64,000 bases of DNA, taken from CAYPZU01 sp964415395 (GTDB lineage: Bacteria > Chlamydiota > Chlamydiia > Chlamydiales > SM23-39). The stretch is taken from contig CAYPZU010000002.1 in NCBI GenBank assembly GCA_964415395.1, positions 1 to 64,000 of the forward strand, read 5' to 3'. How positions within the stretch are numbered: position 1 is the stretch's first letter; each line of letters starts with the position of its first letter. The translations under genes were made by a program, and so were the position numbers. Below are positions 33,964-42,372 of the stretch, in pieces. Below the pieces are notes generated by a model, which was given only the letters and a program-made list of their open reading frames with translations, searched no databases and was not told the DNA's origin.

Positions 33964-34711
33964 CGGCCTTCTTCCATTCGCGGGCGAGGAAAAGGAGCGA
34001 GAGGAGCGCCATCCCTGCAGGCCAGACAAGTCCGGCTCTTCCGAAAAGCGCGCTGCTGAAAACAGGAAACGCGGCGTTCAGGCAAAAAAGGATGAGGCTC
34101 ATCGCGACCGCCACGGACGCGGTGATAAATACAGGCTGTCCTTTCTCGCGGAGCCAGAAAAGGAGCGGGGCGAGGGCGATGTTGAGGCAGAAGACGGCGG
34201 CAAAGCTATTGAGCGTCGGATCCTGGATGACGCTGGAAGCTCCCTGCTGCAGCCCCCAGAATGGGCCGATTAGGAGGGAGGCGCGGGCCAATCCCTTTCC
34301 TTTCAGTTTTTCATGCAGGTAGCCGCGCCAGAAAATCTCCTGCCCGAGCACCATGAAGGCGCCGAAAAAGGAAATGAAAAGGCCACCGATGAGCGAACCG
34401 GCCAGAAAACTTTTCTGCTGAAATGCTTCCGGTAGCGCGTAGCTCAGGCCATAGGTGACGATGACAGAGAGCGCAGCGAATCCGAACAAAACAGGAAGCC
34501 ACTTCGCATTTTTGAAGACCGGAATCTGGATCCCCTCTTTTTTCGCAAAGATCATTCCCACGAATCCGGGGATCCAAATCACCGCGGCGGTCGCAAGGGA
34601 GTAGAGAAGGCTCGAAACGAGTTCAGGCTTGGGTTTTCCCATGAAGAAAAGGACAAGGGCTGAGAGGGCCCAGGAGAGGGAAAAAGTCCAAAGAAGAGCT
34701 GCTTTCATCAT
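33953..34711 (-). CDS. CPBP-like membrane protein with altered active site
   Basis: 252 residues with about seven or eight hydrophobic segments. The position of the CPBP motif 1 reads GQEIFWRGYLHEKL: the first Glu of EExxxR is Gln, and the second motif FxxxH reads FWGLQQG, without His. The protein therefore belongs to the CPBP family by pattern but probably is not an active protease, unlike the intact copy at 8419-9174. It lies between murB (4-base overlap) and the PHP gene (11-base overlap), so it is expressed with peptidoglycan and folate genes. Role unknown. Confidence 0.7.
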   Translation of the reverse strand: MMKAALLWTFSLSWALSALVLFFMGKPKPELVSSLLYSLATAAVIWIPGFVGMIFAKKEGIQIPVFKNAKWLPVLFGFAALSVIVTYGLSYALPEAFQQKSFLAGSLIGGLFISFFGAFMVLGQEIFWRGYLHEKLKGKGLARASLLIGPFWGLQQGASSVIQDPTLNSFAAVFCLNIALAPLLFWLREKGQPVFITASVAVAMSLILFCLNAAFPVFSSALFGRAGLVWPAGMALLSLLFLAREWKKADAR

Positions 34712-35571
34712 GTGTAGATCCTAATTTCTGGTTCTAAATGAATGCCTGTTTTTTCGAAAACGGTTTGCTGCACGATCCGGATCAGCTCCTGCATCTCCTG
34801 GGCCGTGGCGCCGCCTGCGTTGATGAGAAAATTGGCATGAAGGTCGGAGACTTTCGCGCCGCCGACAGACAAGCCTTTGAGCCCGCACCGGTCGATGATC
34901 GCCCCTGCGGAAATATCAGGCTTCGGGTTGCGGAAGACGCACCCGGCGCTTTTGTCTTTGTAGGGCTGCGTTTTCATCCGGTATTCGACGATGGCGAGCT
35001 GCGCTTTGCGGGCCCCTTCGAGAGGAGTCAGGCTGAAGCGGGCCGAAAGGATCGCTCCTTTCCTATTCTGGAAGGGAGATTTCCGGTAGCTGAACACGAG
35101 GTCTTTGCGGAGGAATTCTTCTTTCCGTCCATCTTCATTGAGAAAGAGGACCGAGGCGAGCGATTCGCAGGTTTCTTTGCCGTTGGCCCCGGCGTTCATG
35201 AATACGGCGCCGCCGACGGTCGCTGGAATGCCTGAGGCGAATTCGAGTCCGGAAAGTCCTTTGCGCGCGGTCTGGATGCCGAGAAGCGAGAAGTTGTAGC
35301 CCGATCCGGCATGGACTTCGGCTTCGCCCCACTCGCAAAAGTCGATCTTATTGAGGAGGACGAGGCCGTCGAAGCCCGCATCGGAAAACAGGCAGTTGGA
35401 GCCTTTCCCGATGATGAGCTTGGGACATCCCTTTTCGCGGGCGAAACGGAACGCTTCTTCCATTTCTTCAATGGTGGCTATTTCAGCGAAATAGCGGATC
35501 GGTCCGCCTATGCCGTAAGTGGAAAATTCACTGAGCGAGCGCTGGCTCTGGAGTTGGAGCTGAAGACCCAT
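34708..35571 (-). CDS. murB: UDP-N-acetylenolpyruvoylglucosamine reductase
   Basis: FAD enzyme that makes UDP-N-acetylmuramate for peptidoglycan. 287 residues, the short type II form. FAD-binding KLIIGKGSNCLFSDAGFDGL, then EFASGIPATVGGAVFMNAGA, and the catalytic-region SAGCVFRNPKP with Ser and the late Glu in HLEPEIRI. The start overlaps nusB by 44 bases. In Chlamydia murB and folC genes also occur, but here murB sits in a tight five-gene operon with nusB. Confidence 0.95.
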   Translation of the reverse strand: MGLQLQLQSQRSLSEFSTYGIGGPIRYFAEIATIEEMEEAFRFAREKGCPKLIIGKGSNCLFSDAGFDGLVLLNKIDFCEWGEAEVHAGSGYNFSLLGIQTARKGLSGLEFASGIPATVGGAVFMNAGANGKETCESLASVLFLNEDGRKEEFLRKDLVFSYRKSPFQNRKGAILSARFSLTPLEGARKAQLAIVEYRMKTQPYKDKSAGCVFRNPKPDISAGAIIDRCGLKGLSVGGAKVSDLHANFLINAGGATAQEMQELIRIVQQTVFEKTGIHLEPEIRIYT

Positions 35572-35971
35572 TTTTTTTGTAGACCCCGTCTAAAATAGCG
35601 TTGATGTAGGAGGCGCTTTCGGGCGTGCCGAATTTACGGCAGAGGCGGATCGCCTCGGCGATCACAACTTTAGCGGGGAGGGCCGTGTCGAAATGAAGCT
35701 CAAAAAGGCCAAGCCGCAGGATGGTCCGCTCAACCCGGGAAATCCGCTCGAAACTATATTCGGTCGAGGCGGTTCGGATCTCGGCGTCGATAGAGTCCAG
35801 GTTCGCCAATACGGAATCGACGCGGGCGTGGACATCGAGCATGATCCGCTTCGTCACTTTGAGTTCGTTCATCATGAACGGGATCATTTCCTCTTCAAAG
35901 CCGGGTATAAAGTCGCGGCTGAAGAGGACCTGGAGGACGATTTCGCGGAATTTCTGGGGCGGCAGAGCCAT
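35528..35971 (-). CDS. nusB: transcription antitermination protein NusB
   Basis: 147-residue all-helical RNA-binding protein that binds boxA in rRNA leaders together with NusE. REIVLQVLFSRDF at the N-terminus, DRILRLG-type segment here as VERTILRLGLFEL, PAKVVIAEAIRLCRKFGT and SASYINAILDGVYK are diagnostic. First gene of the run nusB-murB-CPBP-PHP-folC, reading away from the exonuclease gene at 36127. Confidence 0.95.
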   Translation of the reverse strand: MALPPQKFREIVLQVLFSRDFIPGFEEEMIPFMMNELKVTKRIMLDVHARVDSVLANLDSIDAEIRTASTEYSFERISRVERTILRLGLFELHFDTALPAKVVIAEAIRLCRKFGTPESASYINAILDGVYKKNGSSAPTPEPALAQ

Positions 35972-36126
35972 AGGTCTTCAGGTTTGTTGAACGGCGGAAG
36001 TATAGCAGATCTTCTTCATTCCCATCCAGATCCAAAAAGAATTTTTTTCAGCTTATTTGAAAAACTATTTCCTTGCGTTCCCAATTATTAATTGATATTT
36101 TACCTAATCTGGAGCCAAATCGCATC

Positions 36127-36729
36127 ATGATTGGAATCTTCCTCGACACAGAAACAAACGGCCTCAATTCCCAGGTCCACCGGATCCTTGAAATCGCTTT
36201 TAAAATCGTCGACCTGACGACGGGCGAGATCAAAGAGGAATATCAGACGATCGTCTCCCAGCCGATCGAGGCGTGGGAAAAAAGCGATCAGGAGAGCCTA
36301 AGGATCAACGGCTTCAGCTGGGAAGAGGTAAGCCAGGGGAAGACAGCCCGGCAAGTCTCCCAGCATATCCTCGACATTTTCAGCCGCTGGGGCATCCGCC
36401 GCAAAAAGGCGGTCTTCATCTGCCAGAACCCCTCCTTCGACCGGGTCTTTTTCGCCCAGCTGATCGATTCGGACACCCAGGAGCTTTTAAGCTGGCCCTA
36501 CCACTGGCTCGATCTCGCCTCGATGTTTTGGGCCCTCTCCATGGACAAGGCGAAGAAGAAAATGGGTCCGCTGCCCTGGGAAACCGGCTTTTCCAAAGAC
36601 CTGATCGCCTCCCACTATAAGCTTCCCCTTGAGGCCAAGCCCCACCGGGCGATGAACGGGGTGAGCCATCTGCTGCTGTGCTACCAGGCCGTCGTCGGAT
36701 TTCCGCACGACAATAAATCTACTGTCTGA
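36127..36729 (+). CDS. DnaQ-like 3'-5' exonuclease, third motif altered
   Basis: 200 residues from ATG 36127 (the frame extends upstream without need). ExoI motif FLDTETNG and ExoII motif CQNPSFDRVFF are intact and identify the DEDDh group (DnaQ/RNase T type). ExoIII normally HxAxxD reads HRAMNG, with Gly where the metal-binding Asp is expected, so activity may be reduced or lost, or a nearby residue may substitute. No polymerase or helicase domain is attached. Its last 57 bases occur again, slightly changed, at 37285-37341. Confidence 0.75.
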   Translation: MIGIFLDTETNGLNSQVHRILEIAFKIVDLTTGEIKEEYQTIVSQPIEAWEKSDQESLRINGFSWEEVSQGKTARQVSQHILDIFSRWGIRRKKAVFICQNPSFDRVFFAQLIDSDTQELLSWPYHWLDLASMFWALSMDKAKKKMGPLPWETGFSKDLIASHYKLPLEAKPHRAMNGVSHLLLCYQAVVGFPHDNKSTV

Positions 36730-36766
36730 TACCTTCCTCGCTCCACATTCAAAACAACGGAATTTT

Positions 36767-37168
36767 ATGGCCACACTCGCGCAACTAAATGCAGAGCATA
36801 TTGCAGCAACACAAATATGTAGAAGAGAATCTCGCCGAGTCGTACTCGCTGAGATCGAACTGATCAGACGGGGGAGAAAACTGATCTATCAAGCTTCTCC
36901 TTGGAGCTGCAGCATGAGCATCCTGTCTAATATCCCTGGGTCAGTGGCCCGGGTCATCAGCGCCGTGGCTCTCGCGATCATTTTTGCCCCATTTGCGCTT
37001 CTCTGCGGGAAACACAGCGCTTCTCACATTCAGTTCAAGGCCGCTACCAAGAGCATCAAAACGGAGTCCAAACTCGTTGCGTATGGAATTTACGGAGCGC
37101 TATTCCCCAGCAAAGGGATCGACCGCATCCACGGCGCTCTGTTCGACCGCGTGAATTCAGTACTGTAA
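36767..37168 (+). CDS. hypothetical small membrane protein, tandem paralogue 1
   Basis: 133 residues, not recognised. The N-terminal half is basic and helical; a hydrophobic segment follows in the middle (ISAVALAIIFAPFALLCG), then a polar tail. The stretch IFAPFALLCG and flanking residues are nearly the same in the gene at 37396-37791, showing a tandem pair. It follows the exonuclease by 37 bases on the same strand. Possibly an inclusion- or host-directed protein, but nothing in the sequence proves it. Confidence 0.6.
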   Translation: MATLAQLNAEHIAATQICRRESRRVVLAEIELIRRGRKLIYQASPWSCSMSILSNIPGSVARVISAVALAIIFAPFALLCGKHSASHIQFKAATKSIKTESKLVAYGIYGALFPSKGIDRIHGALFDRVNSVL

Positions 37169-37284
37169 CCCTCTAGGCAAATAAGAGAAAACAGATGGCG
37201 CTAGCGAGGCAAAGCCAGATGTCTCTCATTTGAGTAGTGGGTTAGTTATTTAATGAGTCTAGTTTGACTTGATTACAAATTATC

Positions 37285-37341
37285 AGCCATCTGCTCCTCT
37301 GCTACCAGGCCGTCGTCGGATTTCCCCAAGACAAAAAATAA
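37285..37341 (+). pseudogene. duplicated 3' end of the exonuclease gene
   Basis: Codes for SHLLLCYQAVVGFPQDKK and a stop, almost the same as the last residues of the exonuclease at 36127-36729. Nothing else of the gene is present. It shows that a segment holding the exonuclease end plus the small gene behind it was duplicated in tandem and the first gene of the copy was lost. Confidence 0.8.
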
Positions 37342-37383
37342 GTTGATCGGTAGATTGCTCCTCCTTTTAATTTTTGGAGGAAA

Positions 37384-37393
37384 NNNNNNNNNN
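37384..37393. other. assembly gap (10 N) at the start of a small gene
   Basis: Ten undetermined bases directly after TTGGAGGAAA, a perfect ribosome binding site, so the start codon of the next gene lies inside the gap. Confidence 0.9.
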
Positions 37394-37395
37394 CA

Positions 37396-37791
37396 GGGCA
37401 TTTTTACGAATATTCCCTTCGCCTTTCCCAGGACATCGTCAGAGTAAGAAAAGAGCAGATCGAGCAGAACCGGACCGCCTACAAGCAGCTCGCCCAATTC
37501 AAACCGGTGTGGGTCACTCGGGAGTTTCTAGTGAAAATCCCCTACGCCTGCGCGCGTCTCACGAGTTCGATCGCCCTCTCGATCCTTTTCGCTCCGTTCG
37601 CCCTTCTTTGCGGAAGGTATAGCTTAAGCAAAATCTATTTCAAAAAAGAGGTCATCGAAATCAAATACGCGGCCAAGGAAATTCCCTGGCTCCTCCTTGG
37701 AGTGATCTGCCCCCGCAGAGTGATCGACCCCTACAGCAACTTGCAAACCCGCTTTGCCGCAGAGCAGGCTTTCACCCAAAGAGCAACCTAA
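37396..37791 (+). CDS. hypothetical small membrane protein, tandem paralogue 2 (5' end in gap)
   Basis: At least 132 residues; the first codons fall in the N run, preceded by GGAGG at 37376-37380. An internal GTG at 37507 is not needed as start, because the frame upstream is coding (YEYSLRLSQDIVRVRKEQIE). Hydrophobic centre SSIALSILFAPFALLCGRYS matches the gene at 36767-37168; the basic N half and polar tail are also alike. Unknown function. The stop overlaps the end of the convergent cydB gene by 4 bases. Confidence 0.6.
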   Translation, partial: GHFYEYSLRLSQDIVRVRKEQIEQNRTAYKQLAQFKPVWVTREFLVKIPYACARLTSSIALSILFAPFALLCGRYSLSKIYFKKEVIEIKYAAKEIPWLLLGVICPRRVIDPYSNLQTRFAAEQAFTQRAT

Positions 37792-38807
37792 TAGCTCGAG
37801 GAGTCGAGGCGCACCTTGCCGCGGAAAATCCGGTAGACCCAAAACCCGTAGGCGAGGACCAGAGGGACGCCGATCGCCACGACAATGAGGAGGATCCCTA
37901 AAGTTTTCTGGCTGGACGCCGTGTTGTAGATCGTCAGGCTGTTTGTCTCCGGAGCGATCGACGAAAGGACGAGCGTCGGGAAAGTGCCGAGCCCGAACAA
38001 AATGAGCAGCGAGCCGATCGAGGCGCAGGACGAAATGAACGCCCACCCGTCATTGCCTTTGCGCACCTGGTAGGGAACGTTCGCGATCGCAAGAAACGAG
38101 AGGACCGGGAAGACGAGGAAATAGGGCCGATCCGCAAAACTCTGCGTCATGTGGGGATTGAACATCACCGTCGTCAGCGTCACCATGAAGTAGAAAAAGA
38201 GGAACACTCCCATCGCGGGAAAGATCCAGCGGCGGACCAGCTCGTGCGTCGGCCCTTCCGTCTTCATGAGAAGATAGATGGCGCCATGCATGGCGAAGAG
38301 CGAAATACCGAAGATGCCGACGAGAATCGAATAGGGGCGGAAGAAATCGGAAAAGGTTCCGGCGAAGTCCTGGTTCGAGTCGATGGGAATCCCTTCGATC
38401 ACATTGCCGAGGACCAAGCCAAGGACGAAGGCGACGATAATGCTCGAGAAGGCGAACACTGCGTCCCAGGTTTTTCTCCACGACACGGATTCCCTTTTGC
38501 TGCGGAATTCGATCGCAACCGCGCGGAAGATGAGGCCGGCGATGAGAACCATAAAAGGAGTGTAGAATGCGGAGAACACAGAAGCGTAAGCGTTAGGGAA
38601 TCCGGCGAAAAGGCCCCCCATCACGATGACGATCCACACTTCGTTGCCGTCCCATACAGGGCCGATCGAGTTCAGAAACTCCCTTCTCTGCCTGTCGGTG
38701 CGCGCCAGCAAATGGAGAGCCCCCACTCCGAGATCGAAGCCGTCGAGAACCGTGTAGAAGAGGATCGCAACTCCGATAATTCCATACCAAAGGATTTCGA
38801 GCGTCAT
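37788..38807 (-). CDS. cydB: cytochrome bd ubiquinol oxidase subunit II
   Basis: Inner-membrane subunit of the high-affinity terminal oxidase that reduces oxygen with quinol. 339 residues, about eight membrane segments; typical start TLEILWYGIIGVAILFYTVL, then DGFDLGVGAL, RREFLNSIGPVWDGNEVW and the late segment VVAIGVPLVLAYGFWVYRIF. It begins at the last base of the cydA stop region (38807), so the two are coupled. The pair is placed next to cdaA as in C. trachomatis (CT013-CT014). Confidence 0.97.
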   Translation of the reverse strand: MTLEILWYGIIGVAILFYTVLDGFDLGVGALHLLARTDRQRREFLNSIGPVWDGNEVWIVIVMGGLFAGFPNAYASVFSAFYTPFMVLIAGLIFRAVAIEFRSKRESVSWRKTWDAVFAFSSIIVAFVLGLVLGNVIEGIPIDSNQDFAGTFSDFFRPYSILVGIFGISLFAMHGAIYLLMKTEGPTHELVRRWIFPAMGVFLFFYFMVTLTTVMFNPHMTQSFADRPYFLVFPVLSFLAIANVPYQVRKGNDGWAFISSCASIGSLLILFGLGTFPTLVLSSIAPETNSLTIYNTASSQKTLGILLIVVAIGVPLVLAYGFWVYRIFRGKVRLDSSSY

Positions 38808-40189
38808 TAGAACCTTCCTTCAGGTTGCGTTTTCAACACATCGCGGTACATTCCATCTCCCTCTTTAGATCGCATCGAATCAGGCCCATGCTTGATTTTC
38901 CTGTCGAGCAGGAATAAAAACAGAGCAAACAAAAGGCAGTAGATCGCAACGAACATGGTGATCGAACCGACTACCTGGCTGGCATTGATCGTCGTCGAAA
39001 CGCCTTGGCTGGTGCGGAGCACCTTCCAGACGATCCAGGGCTGCCGCCCCACCTCGGCCGAAATCCAGCCGCATTGCTGCGCTATATGAGGGAACACGAC
39101 CGAAAAAACCATCGGCCAGAGAAGCCATTTTTTCCCTTCGAGCCCACCCCTTATCCAGTACCAGAGGCCGAGGCCTGCGATCCCAGCCATCAAGACCCAC
39201 ATCATGACCATGATGTGGTACGACTGGAAAACAAGCGGAACGTTCGGCCACTCGTCTCTCGGGATCTGGTCGAGTCCTGTCACAGGCGTTTCCACATCCC
39301 CATAAGTCATCCAGCTCAAAGCTCCCGGAATTTTAATCGAGTGGACTTTCTGCTCAGCGGAATCGACCCAGCCGATGATTGAGACGGGAGTCGATTTCTC
39401 CGTTCGGTAGATCCCTTCCATCGCAGCGAGTTTTGCAGGCTGGTACTTGGCGACAAGCTTTGCGCTCGAATCGCCCGAAACCAACTGGAGCGCAAGGGAG
39501 GCTACCCCGACGGTCAGCCCGATTTGCATCATCGAGCGGGCGACAGGAAGGTGTTTATTTTTGATCAGATAGAAGGCAGCGACGCTAATCACGAAAAATG
39601 CGCCTGTGATCCAGCATCCGAGCAGCGTATGGGCGAGCCGGTCGAACGTCGAAGGGTTCAGGACCATCTCCCAGAAGCTGGTGATTTCGGCTCTTGGCCC
39701 TGTCGCCGTTTCAACGATATGGAATCCGGCCGGCGTCTGCATCCATGAATTCGCGACAATGATCCAGAGGGCGCTGAAATGGGCTCCCAGGCAGACGCAG
39801 ATTGTGGAGAAGTAGTGGAGTTTGGGTCCTACGCGGTCCCAGCCAAAGAGGAGAATCCCCAAAAATCCCGATTCCAGAAAGAACGCGAACACTCCTTCGG
39901 ACGCAAGCGCGCTCCCGAAAACGTCGCCGACGAACCGCGAATAGCGGGCCCAATTCGTTCCGAACGCAAAGGTCTGGACAAGCCCGGTCGCAACGCCGAT
40001 CGCAAAAGTCAGCGCAAAGATTTTGATCCAGAAATTCGTCATTTCTTTGTATTTGATATCTTTCGTTTTCAAATACATTCCTTCCATGATCACCAGCATT
40101 AAACCAAGGCCAATGCTGATCGGCGGATAGAGGTAGTGGAATGCTATGTTCAAAGCGAATTGAAAACGGGAGAGAAGCAGGACATCCAT
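38807..40189 (-). CDS. cydA: cytochrome bd ubiquinol oxidase subunit I
   Basis: Haem-carrying subunit with the quinol site. 460 residues from ATG 40189 (MDVLLLSRFQFALNIAFHYL), the usual N-terminus; the frame begins four codons earlier at a TTG. Haem ligands: His of FHYLYPP region, the conserved GRQPWIVWKVLRTSQGVS and a Q-loop of moderate length (about 260-310) as in the short-loop type. It is divergent from cdaA at 40334. Operon cydA-cydB. Confidence 0.97.
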   Translation of the reverse strand: MDVLLLSRFQFALNIAFHYLYPPISIGLGLMLVIMEGMYLKTKDIKYKEMTNFWIKIFALTFAIGVATGLVQTFAFGTNWARYSRFVGDVFGSALASEGVFAFFLESGFLGILLFGWDRVGPKLHYFSTICVCLGAHFSALWIIVANSWMQTPAGFHIVETATGPRAEITSFWEMVLNPSTFDRLAHTLLGCWITGAFFVISVAAFYLIKNKHLPVARSMMQIGLTVGVASLALQLVSGDSSAKLVAKYQPAKLAAMEGIYRTEKSTPVSIIGWVDSAEQKVHSIKIPGALSWMTYGDVETPVTGLDQIPRDEWPNVPLVFQSYHIMVMMWVLMAGIAGLGLWYWIRGGLEGKKWLLWPMVFSVVFPHIAQQCGWISAEVGRQPWIVWKVLRTSQGVSTTINASQVVGSITMFVAIYCLLFALFLFLLDRKIKHGPDSMRSKEGDGMYRDVLKTQPEGRF

Positions 40190-40257
40190 AAACGGCACCA
40201 AAATGTGATCCCATCCTTTTTGGTGAATTTTTCTTTTAAAGTCAAATCTCTCTTGTC

Positions 40258-40286
40258 TTGATTTGAAGCGCGGAAACCTCTAAAAT
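40258..40286 (+). promoter_or_regulatory. predicted promoter of the cdaA operon
   Basis: TTGATT (40258-40263), 17-base spacer, TAAAAT (40281-40286), 47 bases before the cdaA ATG. A good match to the vegetative consensus, read by eye, in the 144-base region between divergent cydA and cdaA. Confidence 0.6.
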
Positions 40287-40333
40287 GAGGCGGTTCTTGA
40301 TAAATTCGCGATGTCATAGTAAAAGGCTAGAGC

Positions 40334-41131
40334 ATGAGCTTTTTCCATTCCCTGACTCCTTTTCTGGAAGTCGTGATCATCGCGATCATGCTCAACTATC
40401 TCCTTTCTTTCTTCTGGAACACGAAGTCGATGGACCTCGTGCTCGGCTTCTTCGCTTTCCTTCTGATTTTGGCCGCTTCGAGCTGGCTGAACCTGCCCGT
40501 GCTGCACAAGATCATGGTGCTCATCGGAAACGTGCTGGTGATTGCGATCATCATTATATTCCAGCCCGAGCTGCGGGTCGCCCTTTCCAAATTAAGCCTG
40601 AAGAGCCGCAGATATAGGGAAATCACCGAATTCGACAAGTTCCTCGACCAGCTCGCCGGCTCCGTCTACCGGATGTCGGAGAAGCGGATCGGCGCTTTGA
40701 TCGCCCTCGAAAATGAAGATTCCCTTGAAGAGTATGCGCAGAAAGCGGTCATGCTCAACGCCGAATTCTCGCCCGAGCTGATCGAGACGATCTTCGCCAC
40801 CAATACGCCCCTTCACGACGGGGCCGTGATCCTCAGAGATAAAGTTCTCCTCGCCGCGGCGGTGATCCTGCCGCTGGCTGAAGATTCTTCGCAGCTGGCC
40901 AAATCGATGGGAACGCGCCACCGCGCAGGGCTAGGCTTGAGCCACATGACCGATTCTCTCGTCATCGTCGTATCCGAAGAGACGGGAAAAGTTTCGATCG
41001 CGCGGGAAGGGATCATGACGCGGGGCGTGAAAATCGACCGCTTCAAGGGGATCATACGGAGCATCTTCAACCCGCCGCCCCGCATGACGATGCAGACTAA
41101 ATTCAACCTTCTGGAGTGGATCAAGACGTGA
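40334..41131 (+). CDS. cdaA: diadenylate cyclase CdaA (c-di-AMP synthase)
   Basis: Makes cyclic di-AMP from two ATP. 265 residues: three N-terminal membrane segments (about 10-80) and a DAC domain from about 100 with the catalytic DGA (LHDGAVIL, near 161) and RHR (GTRHRAGLG, near 196) motifs. AAGG-like ribosome site 8-12 bases upstream. Its stop overlaps the GTG start of cdaR, the standard CdaA partner. Chlamydial homologue is CT012; c-di-AMP triggers host STING in Chlamydia, which is knowledge from that genus. Confidence 0.96.
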   Translation: MSFFHSLTPFLEVVIIAIMLNYLLSFFWNTKSMDLVLGFFAFLLILAASSWLNLPVLHKIMVLIGNVLVIAIIIIFQPELRVALSKLSLKSRRYREITEFDKFLDQLAGSVYRMSEKRIGALIALENEDSLEEYAQKAVMLNAEFSPELIETIFATNTPLHDGAVILRDKVLLAAAVILPLAEDSSQLAKSMGTRHRAGLGLSHMTDSLVIVVSEETGKVSIAREGIMTRGVKIDRFKGIIRSIFNPPPRMTMQTKFNLLEWIKT

Positions 41132-42372
41132 AGACCCTTTTAATCCGTCTATTCGTCGAAAACTGGCAGCGGAAATTGATCTCGCTCGTCCTGGCCATGA
41201 TCATCTGGATGGTGGTAAGCCACTCGATGACGACGACCAAAGTCGTCCACAATATCCCCGTGCGGGTCACGAACCTGCCGCCGGAGAAAACCATCGAAGG
41301 GATGCAGGTCAACGGACAGCTCAACAAGAAAATATCGCTCACTCTCAGCGGGAACAAGACAGCCCTTGAAGAGATCTCGGGAAAAGACTTTGAAATCGTG
41401 ATCGACGCCGACGGAAAATCGAACGAGTGGATCGCAACCATCACCAAGAAAAACCTCGTCTGCCTCAATCCCGACCTGAACGCCGCCAAAATGATCTCCT
41501 ACGTCACGCCGTTCGAGATGATCGTCAAGCAGAGCAATCTCGTCTCGGAGAAAATACCCGTCCTGATCACCCAGCCCATCGGCGAGGCCCCGAAAGGCTA
41601 CCAGTTCCTCGACGTGTGGCCCTACCATCTCTCTCTCACCGTCACAGGCCCTGAAGAGGCGGTCAAACGGCTTAAGATGCGGGGCGTCAAGCTCACCTTC
41701 AACCTCAACGACATCTCCAAATCGGAACTCGACACGCTCACCGCTGCGAAAAACCGCGAGACCGACGAGGTGAGCTACTTCGTTCCAAACCTTTGGAAAA
41801 AGATCAGCCTGCCGACGCTTTCCGAAGTGCCGGTGGAAATCGACGACCCTCAGGCCAAAGCGCTCCGGATCGACTTTTCCCGCCAGGATCTCCTGCCGAT
41901 CGGCGCTTCGCTTCCTGTTACCGTTTTCTTCCCGCCCAAATTCAGCAACACGCTCAATCCGGAAACCTACACCGTCTCGACGAACGACTTCATCACGAAG
42001 AAAAACGGGATCAAGCTGATCTCGGCGCCACTCTATGCACAGGGCGTAAGCCGCCTCTTCCTCGACACGGTCAAAGATATGATCCAGGTGGTTGTGATCG
42101 CCTCGCCGAAATCCGAACGGCAGACCCTTCTCTGGAACGCCCAGTTTATGTATCCGCATGAGCTGGAAGACCGGTATGTAGCCAAAATGATGTCCGAGTC
42201 GACCGACGAGCCGTGGGACGTGCAGCCCCACTTACGCGAAGACTACCTCCGCAACCGCTTCCGCAGCTACATGAACCGCTTCCGCCTCTACACCCCCAAC
42301 CACAAAAAGCTCTCCCTAAAAATCGAGCTCCAGGCAAACTCGATCTCCATAACCCCGCAAAACTATCCCTGA
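41128..42372 (+). CDS. cdaR: CdaR-like regulator (YbbR domains)
   Basis: 414 residues from GTG 41128, which overlaps the cdaA stop as GTGA; the frame continues slightly upstream. One N-terminal membrane segment (LISLVLAMIIWMVVS), then an extracytoplasmic part with at least two YbbR domains (for example NIPVRVTNLPPEKTIEG and IPVLITQPIGEAPKGYQF). CdaR binds CdaA and tunes c-di-AMP synthesis. The last 100 residues are less typical. The order cdaA-cdaR is as in C. trachomatis CT012-CT011. Confidence 0.9.
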   Translation: MKTLLIRLFVENWQRKLISLVLAMIIWMVVSHSMTTTKVVHNIPVRVTNLPPEKTIEGMQVNGQLNKKISLTLSGNKTALEEISGKDFEIVIDADGKSNEWIATITKKNLVCLNPDLNAAKMISYVTPFEMIVKQSNLVSEKIPVLITQPIGEAPKGYQFLDVWPYHLSLTVTGPEEAVKRLKMRGVKLTFNLNDISKSELDTLTAAKNRETDEVSYFVPNLWKKISLPTLSEVPVEIDDPQAKALRIDFSRQDLLPIGASLPVTVFFPPKFSNTLNPETYTVSTNDFITKKNGIKLISAPLYAQGVSRLFLDTVKDMIQVVVIASPKSERQTLLWNAQFMYPHELEDRYVAKMMSESTDEPWDVQPHLREDYLRNRFRSYMNRFRLYTPNHKKLSLKIELQANSISITPQNYP

